Origin: an uncultured Lachnospiraceae bacterium | GTDB lineage: Bacteria > Bacillota > Clostridia > Lachnospirales > Lachnospiraceae | Assembly (NCBI GenBank): GCA_910587105.1 | Contig: CAJUMB010000027.1 | Span: 1 to 43,931, forward strand | Direction of reading: 5' to 3' | Length of the DNA: 43,931 bases | Made by a program: the position numbers and the translations under genes | The notes under the pieces: generated by a model | What the model was told of the DNA's origin: nothing | Seen by the model: the letters and a program-made list of their open reading frames with translations, nothing else | The model's database searches: none | Shown here: positions 34,725 through 43,259 of the stretch, one piece after another | Layout: each line of letters opens with the position of its first letter | How positions within the stretch are numbered: position 1 is the stretch's first letter

Positions 34725-36263
34725 TTATTTGCCAGCACTCTCAGGCTTTGTGCTGAGAAAATGCTCTGTATAGCTGTCTAATACCTTCTTCAGTTTTTCC
34801 TCTGTCTCCGGCTCCAGTTTGCCTGTCCCGCGGATCTCCTGCATAGCAGCCACACCGTCAGCATCCGTATCCAGATAACTGAACAGACCAGACTCATACG
34901 CCCGTACATCTTCGGTTTCCACCCGGGACAAAATACCCTTGGTTACCGCATACAGGATTGCCACCTGTTTTTCCACCGCAATGGGAGCATTCTGATTCTG
35001 TTTCAGCACCTCCACAATACGGGCACCCTGGTCCAGACGCGATTTCGTATCCGCATCCAGGTCAGAACCAAACTGTGCAAAACTCTGCAGCTCTCTATAC
35101 TGAGAATAGATCAGCTTCAGTGTTCCGGCCACTTTCTTCATGGCCTTAATCTGGGCATCACCACCTACACGGGATACTGAGATACCCGGGTTTACCGCCG
35201 GCATAACACCAGAGTGGAACAGCTCTGTCTCAAGGAAAATCTGACCGTCTGTAATAGAAATAACATTGGTCGGAATATAAGCAGACACGTCGCCCGCCTG
35301 CGTTTCAATAATCGGCAGGGCCGTCAGTGAACCGCCGCCATGTTCATCATCCAATTTTGCCGCGCGCTCCAGAAGTCTGGAATGGAGATAAAATACATCT
35401 CCGGGATAAGCCTCACGTCCTGGCGGACGGCGGATCAACAGGGAAAGTGCACGGTAAGCTACCGCATGCTTACTCAGATCATCGTAGATAATCAGAACGT
35501 GCTTTCCATTATTCATAAAATATTCGCCCATTGAACACCCTGTATACGGTGCAATGTACTGCAGAGGACTGGCCTCAGACGCAGTGGCCGCTACTACAAT
35601 GGTATAGTCCATGGCGCCGTTCTTGGTGAGGTCCTCCACCAAAGTGGCAACTGTAGAACGTTTCTGTCCAATAGCCACATAAATACAGATAACATCCTGG
35701 CCTTTCTGGTTGATAATTGTATCAATAGCCAGTGTGGTCTTACCTGTCTGGCGGTCACCAATGATCAGCTCACGCTGGCCGCGGCCGATCGGTACCATAG
35801 AGTCAATGGCTTTGATACCGGTCTGAAGAGGTTCAGATACGTGCTGTCTCTCACAGATACCCGGTGCCCGGGTCTCAATCGCCCGGAATTCTTCTGTTAC
35901 AATCGGTCCCGCTCCATCAATCGGCTGGCCCAGCGCATTTACTACACGCCCGATCATCGCCTCGCCTACCGGCACAGACACTACTTTACCGGTACGCTTT
36001 ACCGTCTGTCCTTCACTGATATTCTCATCAGTACCAAATAATACGATGGATACGCTGTTTTCTTCCAGATTCTGCGCCATGCCGAAACTGCCGTCCTCAA
36101 ATTCAAGCAGCTCGCCGGCCATACAGTTTACCAGGCCGCTGGCTCTGGCAATACCGTCACCTACTATTAAAATAGTACCTGTCTCGTCCTGCTGTATCGT
36201 ATTTTCGTAATATTTGATCTGGCTGCGGATGACCTTAGATATTTCTTCAGGTTTTAATTGCAT
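34725..36263 (-). CDS. atpA: ATP synthase F1 alpha subunit
   Basis: Non-catalytic nucleotide-binding subunit, 512 residues from the ATG at 36263 (MQLKPEEISKVI); the frame extends eight codons further upstream. P-loop GDRQTGKTTLA is near residue 170 and the signature PAVNPGISVSRVGGDAQ near 365. It lies between atpH and atpG in standard order. Confidence 0.97.
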   Translation of the reverse strand: MQLKPEEISKVIRSQIKYYENTIQQDETGTILIVGDGIARASGLVNCMAGELLEFEDGSFGMAQNLEENSVSIVLFGTDENISEGQTVKRTGKVVSVPVGEAMIGRVVNALGQPIDGAGPIVTEEFRAIETRAPGICERQHVSEPLQTGIKAIDSMVPIGRGQRELIIGDRQTGKTTLAIDTIINQKGQDVICIYVAIGQKRSTVATLVEDLTKNGAMDYTIVVAATASEASPLQYIAPYTGCSMGEYFMNNGKHVLIIYDDLSKHAVAYRALSLLIRRPPGREAYPGDVFYLHSRLLERAAKLDDEHGGGSLTALPIIETQAGDVSAYIPTNVISITDGQIFLETELFHSGVMPAVNPGISVSRVGGDAQIKAMKKVAGTLKLIYSQYRELQSFAQFGSDLDADTKSRLDQGARIVEVLKQNQNAPIAVEKQVAILYAVTKGILSRVETEDVRAYESGLFSYLDTDADGVAAMQEIRGTGKLEPETEEKLKKVLDSYTEHFLSTKPESAGK

Positions 36264-36328
36264 GTTTCCATTCCCATCCTTACACAATATTTGCAGCGGT
36301 TCAGTCCCTTTTGCTCAGGGACCAAACA

Positions 36329-36868
36329 CTACACGATCACTTCATTCAATTTCCTGGAAATACCAGACAGGCGGCCCTGCACCGTGCCATCCAGCTGTTT
36401 TCCTTCTAATTCTACACGCAGACCTCCCAACACCGAGCTGTCGACCCGCTGAATCAGGGATATATGTTTCCCGCTGATCTTCTCCAGCTTTGCCTTCAGC
36501 GCTGATAACTGGTCTTCACTCAGTCCAGCAGCACTGGTAACCACAGCCTCAGCGATGTTATGATCCACATTGTAGCGCCGCGTAAATTCTTCACAGCAGC
36601 CTGCAAACTCTGCCAATATGCTCCGTTCACACAGCAGTTTCAAAAAGCTTACCAGGTATTTCTCTGCCTGCTCACCAAACGCCTTATCAATGAGCCCTGT
36701 CCTCTCCCCGGTGGGAATGGACGGCTCTGACAACAGCCTGATATAATCCGGATTCTCCCGGAACAGCTGCAGGATATCGGCCATCTGCTGCTTGATGTTG
36801 TCTGTAAGCTGTTCTTCGGCGGCAAGATCATAGAGGCTGCCACCATAAACCCTGGCAGTCTGCGTCAT
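36329..36868 (-). CDS. atpH: ATP synthase F1 delta subunit
   Basis: Peripheral-stalk cap of 179 residues. It begins ARVYGGSLYDLAAEEQ and ends with the conserved SVLGGLRVELEGKQLDGTVQ region, the OSCP/delta signature. Its start overlaps the atpF stop by four bases. Confidence 0.95.
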   Translation of the reverse strand: MTQTARVYGGSLYDLAAEEQLTDNIKQQMADILQLFRENPDYIRLLSEPSIPTGERTGLIDKAFGEQAEKYLVSFLKLLCERSILAEFAGCCEEFTRRYNVDHNIAEAVVTSAAGLSEDQLSALKAKLEKISGKHISLIQRVDSSVLGGLRVELEGKQLDGTVQGRLSGISRKLNEVIV

Positions 36869-37368
36869 GATCCTTCACCTACATTCGCTATAAACTCATT
36901 AATCAGTTTCGCATGATCTTCCTCATGAAGCTCCCGTCCGATGGCTTTTCCAGCAATTTCCATTGCCATGCTGCCGATCTCGTCCTTAATCTCATTGACC
37001 GCTTTGACTTTCTCACGGGCAATGTCGCTTTCCGCTTTTGACTTGATGGCCGCTGCCTGCTGGGTTGCTTCTCTGATCATTTCCTCACTCTGAGCCGTTG
37101 CCGTTTTCTGAGCTGTACTCAGGATCTCATTTGCCTTATCTTTGGCATCCCGCATATTCTGCTCATATTCGGCTTTCATGGCCTGGGCATCGTCTTTCGC
37201 TTTTGCTGCATCCTGAATCTCAGCATCTGCCATAGCTTTCCGCTTTTCCAGCATCGCATTCACCGGTTTAAACAAGAAGCGTTTAATCAGATAAACCTGA
37301 ATGAAAAGGTTGCAAATCTGCGCAATGAAGGTCCACGGCACGAATGATACTAATTCCTGTACCTGCAT
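36865..37368 (-). CDS. atpF: ATP synthase Fo b subunit
   Basis: Peripheral-stalk subunit of 167 residues: one N-terminal membrane segment (FIAQICNLFIQVYLIKRFLF) followed by a long, charged, Ala-rich coiled coil (AKAKDDAQAMKAEYEQN and so on). Single b type; no b' gene is present. Confidence 0.95.
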   Translation of the reverse strand: MQVQELVSFVPWTFIAQICNLFIQVYLIKRFLFKPVNAMLEKRKAMADAEIQDAAKAKDDAQAMKAEYEQNMRDAKDKANEILSTAQKTATAQSEEMIREATQQAAAIKSKAESDIAREKVKAVNEIKDEIGSMAMEIAGKAIGRELHEEDHAKLINEFIANVGEGS

Positions 37369-37406
37369 CCTTGTAACCTCCTGTTCTGTCGTTCTCTATC
37401 CAATAA

Positions 37407-37685
37407 TTATCCCAGAAGATTCATGAACGAGCCAGGAGCTACGAAAACCAGCAGAAGACCTGTTACAAAGCCGTAGATACCGGTTGTCTCTGCAAGCGCA
37501 CAACCCAAAATCATAGTAGAAGTCACATCACCTTTACACTCCGGCTGACGTCCAATTGCTTCCAGCGCAGATGCTACCGCCTGTCCTTCACCAATACCAG
37601 GGCCGACACCGGCGATCAATGCAATACCTGCTCCAAGTGCACATCCTGCAAGCGCAATACCTTTTGCGAGAAATTGAAATTCCAT
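37407..37685 (-). CDS. atpE: ATP synthase Fo c subunit, two-carboxylate type
   Basis: Rotor-ring subunit of 92 residues with two membrane hairpins joined by the conserved loop GRQPE. The ion-binding glutamate is E66 in ALAETTGIYG. A second glutamate, E33, lies in the first helix in GPGIGEGQAV, at the place where Na+-dependent c subunits such as that of Ilyobacter have Gln32. E33 with E66-T67 matches the two-carboxylate Na+ motif described for Fusobacterium nucleatum (Glu32/Glu65). This suggests a Na+-coupled enzyme, which is inference. Confidence 0.96.
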   Translation of the reverse strand: MEFQFLAKGIALAGCALGAGIALIAGVGPGIGEGQAVASALEAIGRQPECKGDVTSTMILGCALAETTGIYGFVTGLLLVFVAPGSFMNLLG

Positions 37686-37767
37686 ACTGTAATCCTCCTA
37701 AAAAAATTAAAAATGTTTTGTTCTTTTCTCAATGAAGTTCCTATTCAGTTGTAAAAATCAGCGGACA

Positions 37768-38529
37768 TTACTCCTCTGCAGCTGCATTTGCTATAAACAT
37801 TACTGTCAGCATACAGAAAATAAATGCCTGCAGTACACCGGATACCCAGTCAAAATATACCGATGTAATGGCCGGAACACCCACATCCAGAATCGGAATC
37901 TGTGCCAGCACGTCGCCCAGCACGCCGGGAAGCATTCCAAGCAATGCAGAACTGGCCACCGCCAGAGCAGCATACAGCAGGGCATTGATTACCACACCCG
38001 ACAAAATGTTTCCAAAATGACGGAATGCCATACCGATCGGAGTTGCCAGCTCTGACAGCACATTAAACGGCGCCAGAATCGGAATCGGCTTAGTAAAGTC
38101 CAGCAGATAGCCGCCCACACCTCCGACTTTGATCTTTTGGGCAGTAATCATGATAAACACAACAACAGCCCATGCAAACTCTGTGGCCAGATCAGCTGTA
38201 GGACTGCGCAGTCCCAGCAGTCCAATCAGGTTTGATACCACGCTGGTAGCAAACAAACCTGCTACAAACGGGACAAAATACCGGAATTTTTCACCCATAT
38301 TACCCACGACAAAATTATTCGCCATTTCCACCAGCATCTCCGCTACTGCCTGGCGTTTTGAAATATTCTCTGTCTTCAGGTCATGGGTCAGCCACATACA
38401 GACTCCTGTAACCACCAGTATAACCAGCCAGCTGACCAACAGCGTTTCGCTGATTCTAAGCGGTCCCAGCAAGGGCAGATCAATGGGCAGTTCAAAAAAT
38501 ATCCGGGCCCCCGAAATATCTATATCCAT
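37768..38529 (-). CDS. atpB: ATP synthase Fo a subunit
   Basis: Stator channel subunit, about 253 residues from the ATG at 38529; a GTG four codons earlier overlaps the SD sequence and is unlikely. Several membrane segments. The essential arginine is in ELATPIGMAFRHFGNILSG near residue 170. It lies upstream of atpE as usual. The SD is GGGAGG. Confidence 0.94.
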   Translation of the reverse strand: MDIDISGARIFFELPIDLPLLGPLRISETLLVSWLVILVVTGVCMWLTHDLKTENISKRQAVAEMLVEMANNFVVGNMGEKFRYFVPFVAGLFATSVVSNLIGLLGLRSPTADLATEFAWAVVVFIMITAQKIKVGGVGGYLLDFTKPIPILAPFNVLSELATPIGMAFRHFGNILSGVVINALLYAALAVASSALLGMLPGVLGDVLAQIPILDVGVPAITSVYFDWVSGVLQAFIFCMLTVMFIANAAAEE

Positions 38530-38607
38530 GTACGTTTCCACCTCCCTTCCGGCTGATCTTCAAATTATACAACCCATCCTTCATAATTATCCAGCCTATT
38601 TCAATAA

Positions 38608-39027
38608 TTATGCAATCCTGTTCGTCATCCCCAGAAATTTAATACCCAGACTGGGAATAAATAGGGGTGCGATTCCCGCCGCGAACTGGAAACAGGGGAT
38701 TATAATAGCCGCCGCCACCCAGAGCATCTGAAACAACATTCTCTGGGTATAACTTGCCTTCATCTTGGAACGGGCGCTGCCTTCATCCTCAGCGGCAGCA
38801 ACCTTCTGAACCGTAAGGGCCATCAGGAAAAAATTCAGGACAGCAACAATACCTCCGCCCATTCCACCTAAAATAACAGTATAGTCAAAAGGCACCGTGT
38901 CAAACACCATAAAGTGAAGCACTGCAAACACAGCCCACATAAGCGCCACACCCACAATCGTCAACACGGCCACCCTTTTTGTCTCTTTTTTCACTGCCGG
39001 CTGAAGTCCGCCGAACAAACTCCCCAT
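38608..39027 (-). CDS. ATP synthase subunit I-like membrane protein
   Basis: A membrane protein of about 139 residues with four hydrophobic segments, located between atpZ and atpB where AtpI-type assembly factors of the c ring usually lie. The ATG at 39027 is chosen because GGAGGT lies eight bases before it. The frame extends to an ATG at 39084 that overlaps the atpZ stop as ATGA, so a 158-residue form is also possible. Sequence is weakly conserved in this family; the assignment rests partly on position. Confidence 0.78.
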   Translation of the reverse strand: MGSLFGGLQPAVKKETKRVAVLTIVGVALMWAVFAVLHFMVFDTVPFDYTVILGGMGGGIVAVLNFFLMALTVQKVAAAEDEGSARSKMKASYTQRMLFQMLWVAAAIIIPCFQFAAGIAPLFIPSLGIKFLGMTNRIA

Positions 39028-39080
39028 AATCCCATACCTCCGCCTAATTCCTGCGTCTTTCTCAAATAACACCTGTATTA

Positions 39081-39353
39081 TCATTGATGCTGATTAAAAG
39101 ATATCTTATCCTTCTTTTTTTCTTTTTTCTGCCGTCCGACCACAGACAAGTAAAATTTATACATAGTCATAGCCAGACCGCCCAGCCCAAAGAAAAATCC
39201 AGGGATATACACCCATCCGCCCACTCCCATCCTGGCAGTAAGCCACCAGCAGATACCAATACATACCAGAAGCGGAATCACAAGCGACAGCCCAAACTGA
39301 GTAAACATTGTAATGTTTTTCATACTGTCAGCAAAACCTGTCCACCACTTCAT
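39081..39353 (-). CDS. AtpZ/AtpI-family protein of the ATP synthase operon
   Basis: A 90-residue protein with two membrane helices (GLSLVIPLLVCIGICWWLTA and YIPGFFFGLGGLAMTMYKFY) and a Lys-rich C-terminal tail. This layout fits the AtpZ/AtpI family, first in many bacterial atp operons and proposed to act with AtpI in cation uptake or c-ring assembly. It is the promoter-proximal gene of the operon. Confidence 0.85.
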   Translation of the reverse strand: MKWWTGFADSMKNITMFTQFGLSLVIPLLVCIGICWWLTARMGVGGWVYIPGFFFGLGGLAMTMYKFYLSVVGRQKKEKKKDKISFNQHQ

Positions 39354-39418
39354 ATCCGAACACTCCTTATTCTAACAGTTAATGAACCTATGCGCAATCT
39401 ATTTTTTTAATTTCGCCA

Positions 39419-39446
39419 TTATTACTTTTTTACAAAATTCCTGCAA
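39419..39446 (-). promoter_or_regulatory. Probable promoter of the ATP synthase operon
   Basis: On the minus strand TTGCAG and TAATAA separated by 16 bases, about 65 bases upstream of the atpZ start in a very AT-rich region. It is the best match there, but AT richness makes chance matches common. Confidence 0.45.
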
Positions 39447-40240
39447 AATTTTTGTATAGAATCCGATACAATTTTTTATTTTTTCTGATAAATCCTTTGT
39501 TTTCCTCGCAAAACCTCTGCCCCCTGCCACAACAATAGGTGCAGCACGGCGGCAGGCGCCTCTTACTCCTGGACACGCTCTAGAGCGTGTTTGAAAATTG
39601 CTTTATGTCAACCGTGCGTCACAATTTGTGGGAGATTTGTTCCGCATGAGGGCGCTGTAGCGGGCTACAGCAACCGAATAAGGGGCAGATCTGCCGCAAA
39701 GTGGGGCGTATGGGTGGCGTGAATGAATTTTCTAAACACGCTCTAGATCATTCAACAATATCTCCAAATATACAAGGCAATTAGAACTACCTATTTATAA
39801 TATATTACAACATTTTGCCAAAAAAAGCAATTGTGAAAAAACTTATTTCACACAATCTGCCTATAACCGGCATTCTCCGCTTCATATCACAATAATAAAG
39901 TTGTATTTATAACACTCTCATTGGATTATAATCTTCTCCGCTTTCACGCATAATTAAAGTATGAAAAAATTTCAAAATTTATCCATATTGTTTTGTAAAA
40001 CATAATGAACCGCTGCACATACAAATATATAACCACATTCCTCCGCATATACATATGTACTCTCGGAGTCTCTTTGCCCCTGATTTTGTAAGATGATCTT
40101 TCGTCATTTATTCGTACATTTATGAGGCGTACACAGTGTGTGCATTGATTAAATTTATCTGTACATGGCGGAAAATCAGCCACAAAAGCAGGTACAGGAG
40201 AGATTCCGAGAATACATGCATTCAGAAAAAGGAGACTACT
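39447..40240. other. Gene-free region with a family A element
   Basis: Nearly 800 bases without a convincing gene. It holds the family A element at 39580-39746, directly preceded by the right end of another copy (ACACGCTCTAG), and then AT-rich sequence up to the XRE regulator. Short reading frames here have no ribosome binding site or recognisable content. Confidence 0.6.
39580..39746. mobile_element. Family A miniature inverted-repeat element, copy 2
   Basis: A 167-bp CTAG-bounded element nearly identical to 21745-21910: I see one substitution and one inserted base. Same terminal repeats, same GCTGTAGC/GCTACAGC hairpin. The bases just left of it form the right end of another element, so the junction reads ACACGCTCTAGAGCGTGT, a perfect palindrome produced by insertion at the CTAG of an older copy. 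Confidence 0.85.
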
Positions 40241-40558
40241 ATGGAATTGAATGAACGGATTAAAAAACTCCGGTTAGGCAGGAACCTTAGTGTATACCGG
40301 CTCTCCCATCTCAGCGATGTATCCCAGAATTATATACGCACCATCGAAAAGGGAAACTGCCAGCCTTCCGTACAAATTATTGAAAAACTGCTGAAACCTT
40401 TGGGAATTACCCTCTGTGAATTTTTCCACAATGATGAGAACATCCTATATCCTTCTTCCTATGAACAAAAACTAATTCAAGCTGCACGCCGGCTAAGTGC
40501 AGATGAATTAGATCTTTTACTCACATTAGCCGAAATGTTGGGAAACAATCGTTCTTAA
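40241..40558 (+). CDS. XRE-family helix-turn-helix regulator
   Basis: A 105-residue DNA-binding protein. The Cro/C1-type HTH occupies about residues 5-60: NERIKKLRLGRNLSVYRLSH, then SDVSQNYIRTIEKGN and PSVQIIEKLLKPLGI. The C-terminal 40 residues are helical. The ATG at 40241 is chosen because AAGGAG lies seven bases before it; an upstream extension to 40136 is not HTH-like. No gene that it might control is adjacent, so it appears orphaned in a decayed region. Confidence 0.88.
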   Translation: MELNERIKKLRLGRNLSVYRLSHLSDVSQNYIRTIEKGNCQPSVQIIEKLLKPLGITLCEFFHNDENILYPSSYEQKLIQAARRLSADELDLLLTLAEMLGNNRS

Positions 40559-40717
40559 AGCATGTCCACTGGTTCATTTAGTAGCGGCCGAAACAACGTA
40601 TATACCAGGCCCTCCGCGGCATCGTCGATTGAAGCCAGCGCGGCAATGGGGAAACAGCGGGTACTTCGTGCACGGGTATTTATCCAATGGTGTATTCATT
40701 CAATACCCGCTTAATGT

Positions 40718-40742
40718 TCCATATTTGTGACATAAATATGGA
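40718..40742. terminator. AT-rich stem-loop downstream of the XRE gene
   Basis: Perfect 9-bp stem TCCATATTT-gtgacat-AAATATGGA, about 160 bases after the XRE stop codon. No immediate T run follows, so termination is possible but unproven. Confidence 0.3.
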
Positions 40743-40831
40743 GAAAGACTTATTAAAAATTATACTGTCACGAAGCCTGCTGCCCCCTTCTGTCAGATAT
40801 ATTCCCTCTCAGCAGAAAAATTTCTGCTAAC

Positions 40832-40985
40832 CTAGAGTATGTCTTAAAAATACTTTCTGCCAGATGTATGACCCACTCAGTGGGAGATTTGTGCCAAAAG
40901 CGGGCTATGTTGACCGAATTTGGCGCAAATATCGCACTAAGTGGGGCGTGCAGGTGGTGAGAATGAATTTTATGACACGCTCTAG
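40832..40985. mobile_element. Family A miniature element, degenerate copy 3
   Basis: A 154-bp element with CTAG at both ends and the same end motifs in worn form (CTAGAGTATGTCTTAAAAAT and ATGACACGCTCTAG). Internal blocks GTGGGAGATTTG and AAGTGGGGCGT are shared with copies 1 and 2. Its centre instead holds an imperfect stem GATTTGTGCCAAA/TTTGGCGCAAATATC. It is older than the other two copies. Confidence 0.7.
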
Positions 40986-41144
40986 AGCTACAGCGAACAT
41001 ATTGCATTGTACTTTGAACAAGCCACTTTAGCATCAATTTTCAATAGAAAATAAGCGAATTTTTACTATAATAAAAGCAGATATTGCCCATTATGGATTG
41101 CTAAATTTGAATCATCCGCTGTAGTACTAAGGGCATAAAGGACT

Positions 41145-41230
41145 GTGTTGGCCGAATTTGAAGCAAACCGCCTCGCTATGCGGTACATACAGATGATAGA
41201 TAGGATGCATTTTAAGGCGTGCTCTACATC
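41145..41230. mobile_element. Family A miniature element fragment
   Basis: Contains GTTGGCCGAATTTGAAGCAAA and TTTTAAGGCGTGCTCTA, recognisable as the middle and right end of copy 3. The left half is not recognisable. Confidence 0.45.
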
Positions 41231-41389
41231 GCTGCGACGGCACATGTTCCGGGGGTTCTGCCACATTGTACTTCCCCGCAGGATTGTCTGAAAATTAATG
41301 GCTGATGTGACTCTATCCCAATTTCATTGCTATTTTAAGCCAAAAAGAGGGGTTAAATTAACAAATTCTTTTCTATTTTTCTATCGCCA

Positions 41390-41435
41390 GCGGGAGAATA
41401 TTTTGCACTGTTGAGGTTTTCGGACAGTCTCCCGC
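41390..41435. other. Nested stem-loop of unknown role
   Basis: GCGGGAGA (41390-41397) pairs with TCTCCCGC (41428-41435), enclosing ACTGT/ACAGT that forms an inner stem. It lies in a region without genes and could be a remnant of a structured RNA or an element end. Confidence 0.35.
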
Positions 41436-41689
41436 GGGACAGCGCCTGTGAAATAGCAGCCATCACTTCTGATCTTTCTTTCCAAACACATACTAAAAGC
41501 GACAGCCTCTTTCAAAAAAATCTCTTTACATCCCCCCAACATATCCCCTTATTTCCCCAGTATTTACGAATGTTCCCTACATATAATTCCTTATTTGCGA
41601 TTATACATTTCATTATTAGAGCATGGTATATTCCGTTATTTTATATTATAGTACATGTAATGTTTCTTTTATTGTGACTATATATTTCT

Positions 41690-41716
41690 TTTTTATGAAA
41701 TTAACTTTCATAAAAA
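41690..41716. repeat. Perfect 11-bp inverted repeat
   Basis: TTTTTATGAAA-ttaac-TTTCATAAAAA. It lies about 320 bases upstream of the second XRE gene. It could be an operator or the terminator of a lost gene. Confidence 0.5.
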
Positions 41717-42036
41717 GTGTTTAATACAATCATATTTTAGGCAAATACCCTTTCAGCAGTATTTTACATTGCAGATACCTCACTCTGCGTTGTGTCGTAT
41801 GTATTATAAGAGCTGCTTGTCTAAAGCCGCCAATTCCTGTCATACAGCTGTAGAATTTCTCCAAGGCCACAGGAAAAAGGAAAAATGGTTATTTAGGAAT
41901 TCCATACAGACCCAGTATAAGCCCTAAACCTATTAAAAAAATTCTTAAAAGAATTGCTTCACACCAACTGTACAGTCTGCCTTACAGCATATGGCTGTTT
42001 CAGAATACAAACAAAAGAAAAACGAAAGGAACGGAG

Positions 42037-42378
42037 ATGAATAAAAAAGATTTAAAACAGATTGCTCAACAAATCAAAGAAAAGCGCAAATCATATGGCT
42101 ATACGCAAGAACAAATGTCAGAACAGTTAGAAATGTCCTACAGCTACTACACAAAAATTGAAAATGGCTATCAAACCCCTTCCCTAAATACGCTGATAAA
42201 AATAACATCTGCGTTACATATTTCAATGGATAAACTGATCTTCGGAAAAGCATCCGAAAATTCCAGGTTTTCACCAGATAAGCAGGAACTCTTGCAGTCC
42301 ATCGAGCAGTTTGACCGTAACGAACTCATTCGATGCCGAAATCTGCTCAGCAAAATAATCAGCTACATGAATGATTAG
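42037..42378 (+). CDS. XRE-family helix-turn-helix regulator
   Basis: A 113-residue regulator with a Cro/C1-type HTH at about 8-65 (IKEKRKSYGYTQEQMSEQLE, then MSYSYYTKIENGYQTPSL) and a helical C-terminal dimerisation tail. AAAGGAACGGAG precedes the ATG. The stop codon TAG forms part of the TTAG boundary of a family B element, so that insertion left the protein intact. No partner gene is adjacent; toxins, conjugation genes or an integrase are not seen. Confidence 0.88.
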   Translation: MNKKDLKQIAQQIKEKRKSYGYTQEQMSEQLEMSYSYYTKIENGYQTPSLNTLIKITSALHISMDKLIFGKASENSRFSPDKQELLQSIEQFDRNELIRCRNLLSKIISYMND

Positions 42379-42537
42379 TACAGCGCTGCCTTAATCTTGA
42401 AGTAATAAGCTCTTGATGTTTGCGTCAGCGTAAGGCGGAGGAAGGGGCAATGCAACGGCATTGCTGACTGACGACAACGCGGCGATTGCGTAAACAGCGA
42501 GTGTTTATTACTCAAGAATTAATCAATGCTGTATTAG
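42375..42537. mobile_element. Family B miniature inverted-repeat element, copy 2
   Basis: A 163-bp element bounded by TTAG on both sides, with imperfect terminal inverted repeats of about 45 bp (TACAGCGCTGCCTTAATC against TACAGCATTGATTAATTC). The core repeats the plan of copy 1: GCGGAGGAA (42435-42443), hairpin GCAATGC-AACG-GCATTGC (42447-42464), then GACGACAACGCGGC (42470-42483). GTTTGCG and CGTAAAC form an outer stem. No coding capacity. Confidence 0.8.
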
Positions 42538-43259
42538 CCGTCCCAATCAACTTAGTAACCATGTTTCTATAATGAATGAGCCAAAATAATCAGCAAAGTC
42601 TGTGTGGAAATTGAAAAGAAGGGGATGTCTGGAAATAACGATTTACACCCCTGATAGGTAAGAAGGAAACAGTCCCCTAGAAAATCAGGTTTTCAGGGTT
42701 TGTCAAGTAAAATGTGTAAGTTTTTTATTAGCGGTCTCTATGACCGCTGATTTTATCTAAAATTTAATCTATGCATTGCCTCCATCAAAAGGAGATTTCA
42801 GCAGATTATCAGGAAACCTATATCTTTTACAACAGCCCCTGCTAATCCTCTTTACCAGATCATTTGAAGCGCTGCAGGCGGCTGTCCTTAGATTCCGGCC
42901 AGAGGTTACATGGTTCACACCTGCCCCTGAAAGTTATCTATTTCCCGACAGCCCCTTTTCATAAACATTTTATAAATGTAATTCTATTCAAAAATAAAAC
43001 TGTGCCCCAACCACCAGAAAAAGGCTGAGACACAGGCAATTAAAGATTCTTCTATATAATAACCTATAGATATCAAATTGTCAAATATATTTTTGGAATT
43101 TTTGAAAAAAATTTCTGTCCCTTTGCTTTCCAAAGTGGATTTTATCCCTTCTTTCCTTAAAGTGAAGTGTGAATCCATAACCTGAATTTTGGGCGCACTC
43201 TCTCCTTGGTGGAAAAAATCTTTTTTAAAAACTTATCTGGCTTGTGCAGCACATTGCTA
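42538..43259. other. Gene-free region before the IS110 remnant
   Basis: About 720 bases with no gene that I can support. It holds one compact stem-loop at 42730-42748. The short frames at 42776-42964 and 42984-43178 have no recognisable content. Confidence 0.55.
42730..42748 (+). terminator. Stem-loop, possible terminator
   Basis: AGCGGTC-tctat-GACCGCT followed by GATTTTAT and preceded by a T run. The nearest plus-strand gene ends about 350 bases upstream, so what it would terminate is unclear. Confidence 0.3.

Larger units (their letters stand above)
40559..42036. other. Decayed intergenic region with element remnants and stem-loops
   Basis: Nearly 1.5 kb with no gene I can support. It contains a stretch at about 40610-40655 resembling the family B core (CGTCGATTGA then GCGCGGC), stem-loops at 40673-40709 and 40718-40742, a degenerate family A copy at 40832-40985, a further fragment at 41145-41230, a nested stem-loop at 41390-41435 and a perfect inverted repeat at 41690-41716. 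A hydrophobic reading frame at 41411-41677 lacks a ribosome binding site. Confidence 0.6.

Noticed and set aside
39944..40183. Minus-strand reading frame of 79 codons upstream of the XRE gene
   Set aside because: Composition is non-protein-like, there is no SD sequence, and it lies in AT-rich intergenic DNA.
41411..41677. Plus-strand hydrophobic frame of 88 codons
   Set aside because: It starts inside a stem-loop, has no ribosome binding site, and its hydrophobic tail reflects local AT richness.
42776..42964. Plus-strand frame of 62 codons with an AGGAG inside
   Set aside because: The AGGAG lies after the ATG, not before it, and no family is recognisable.
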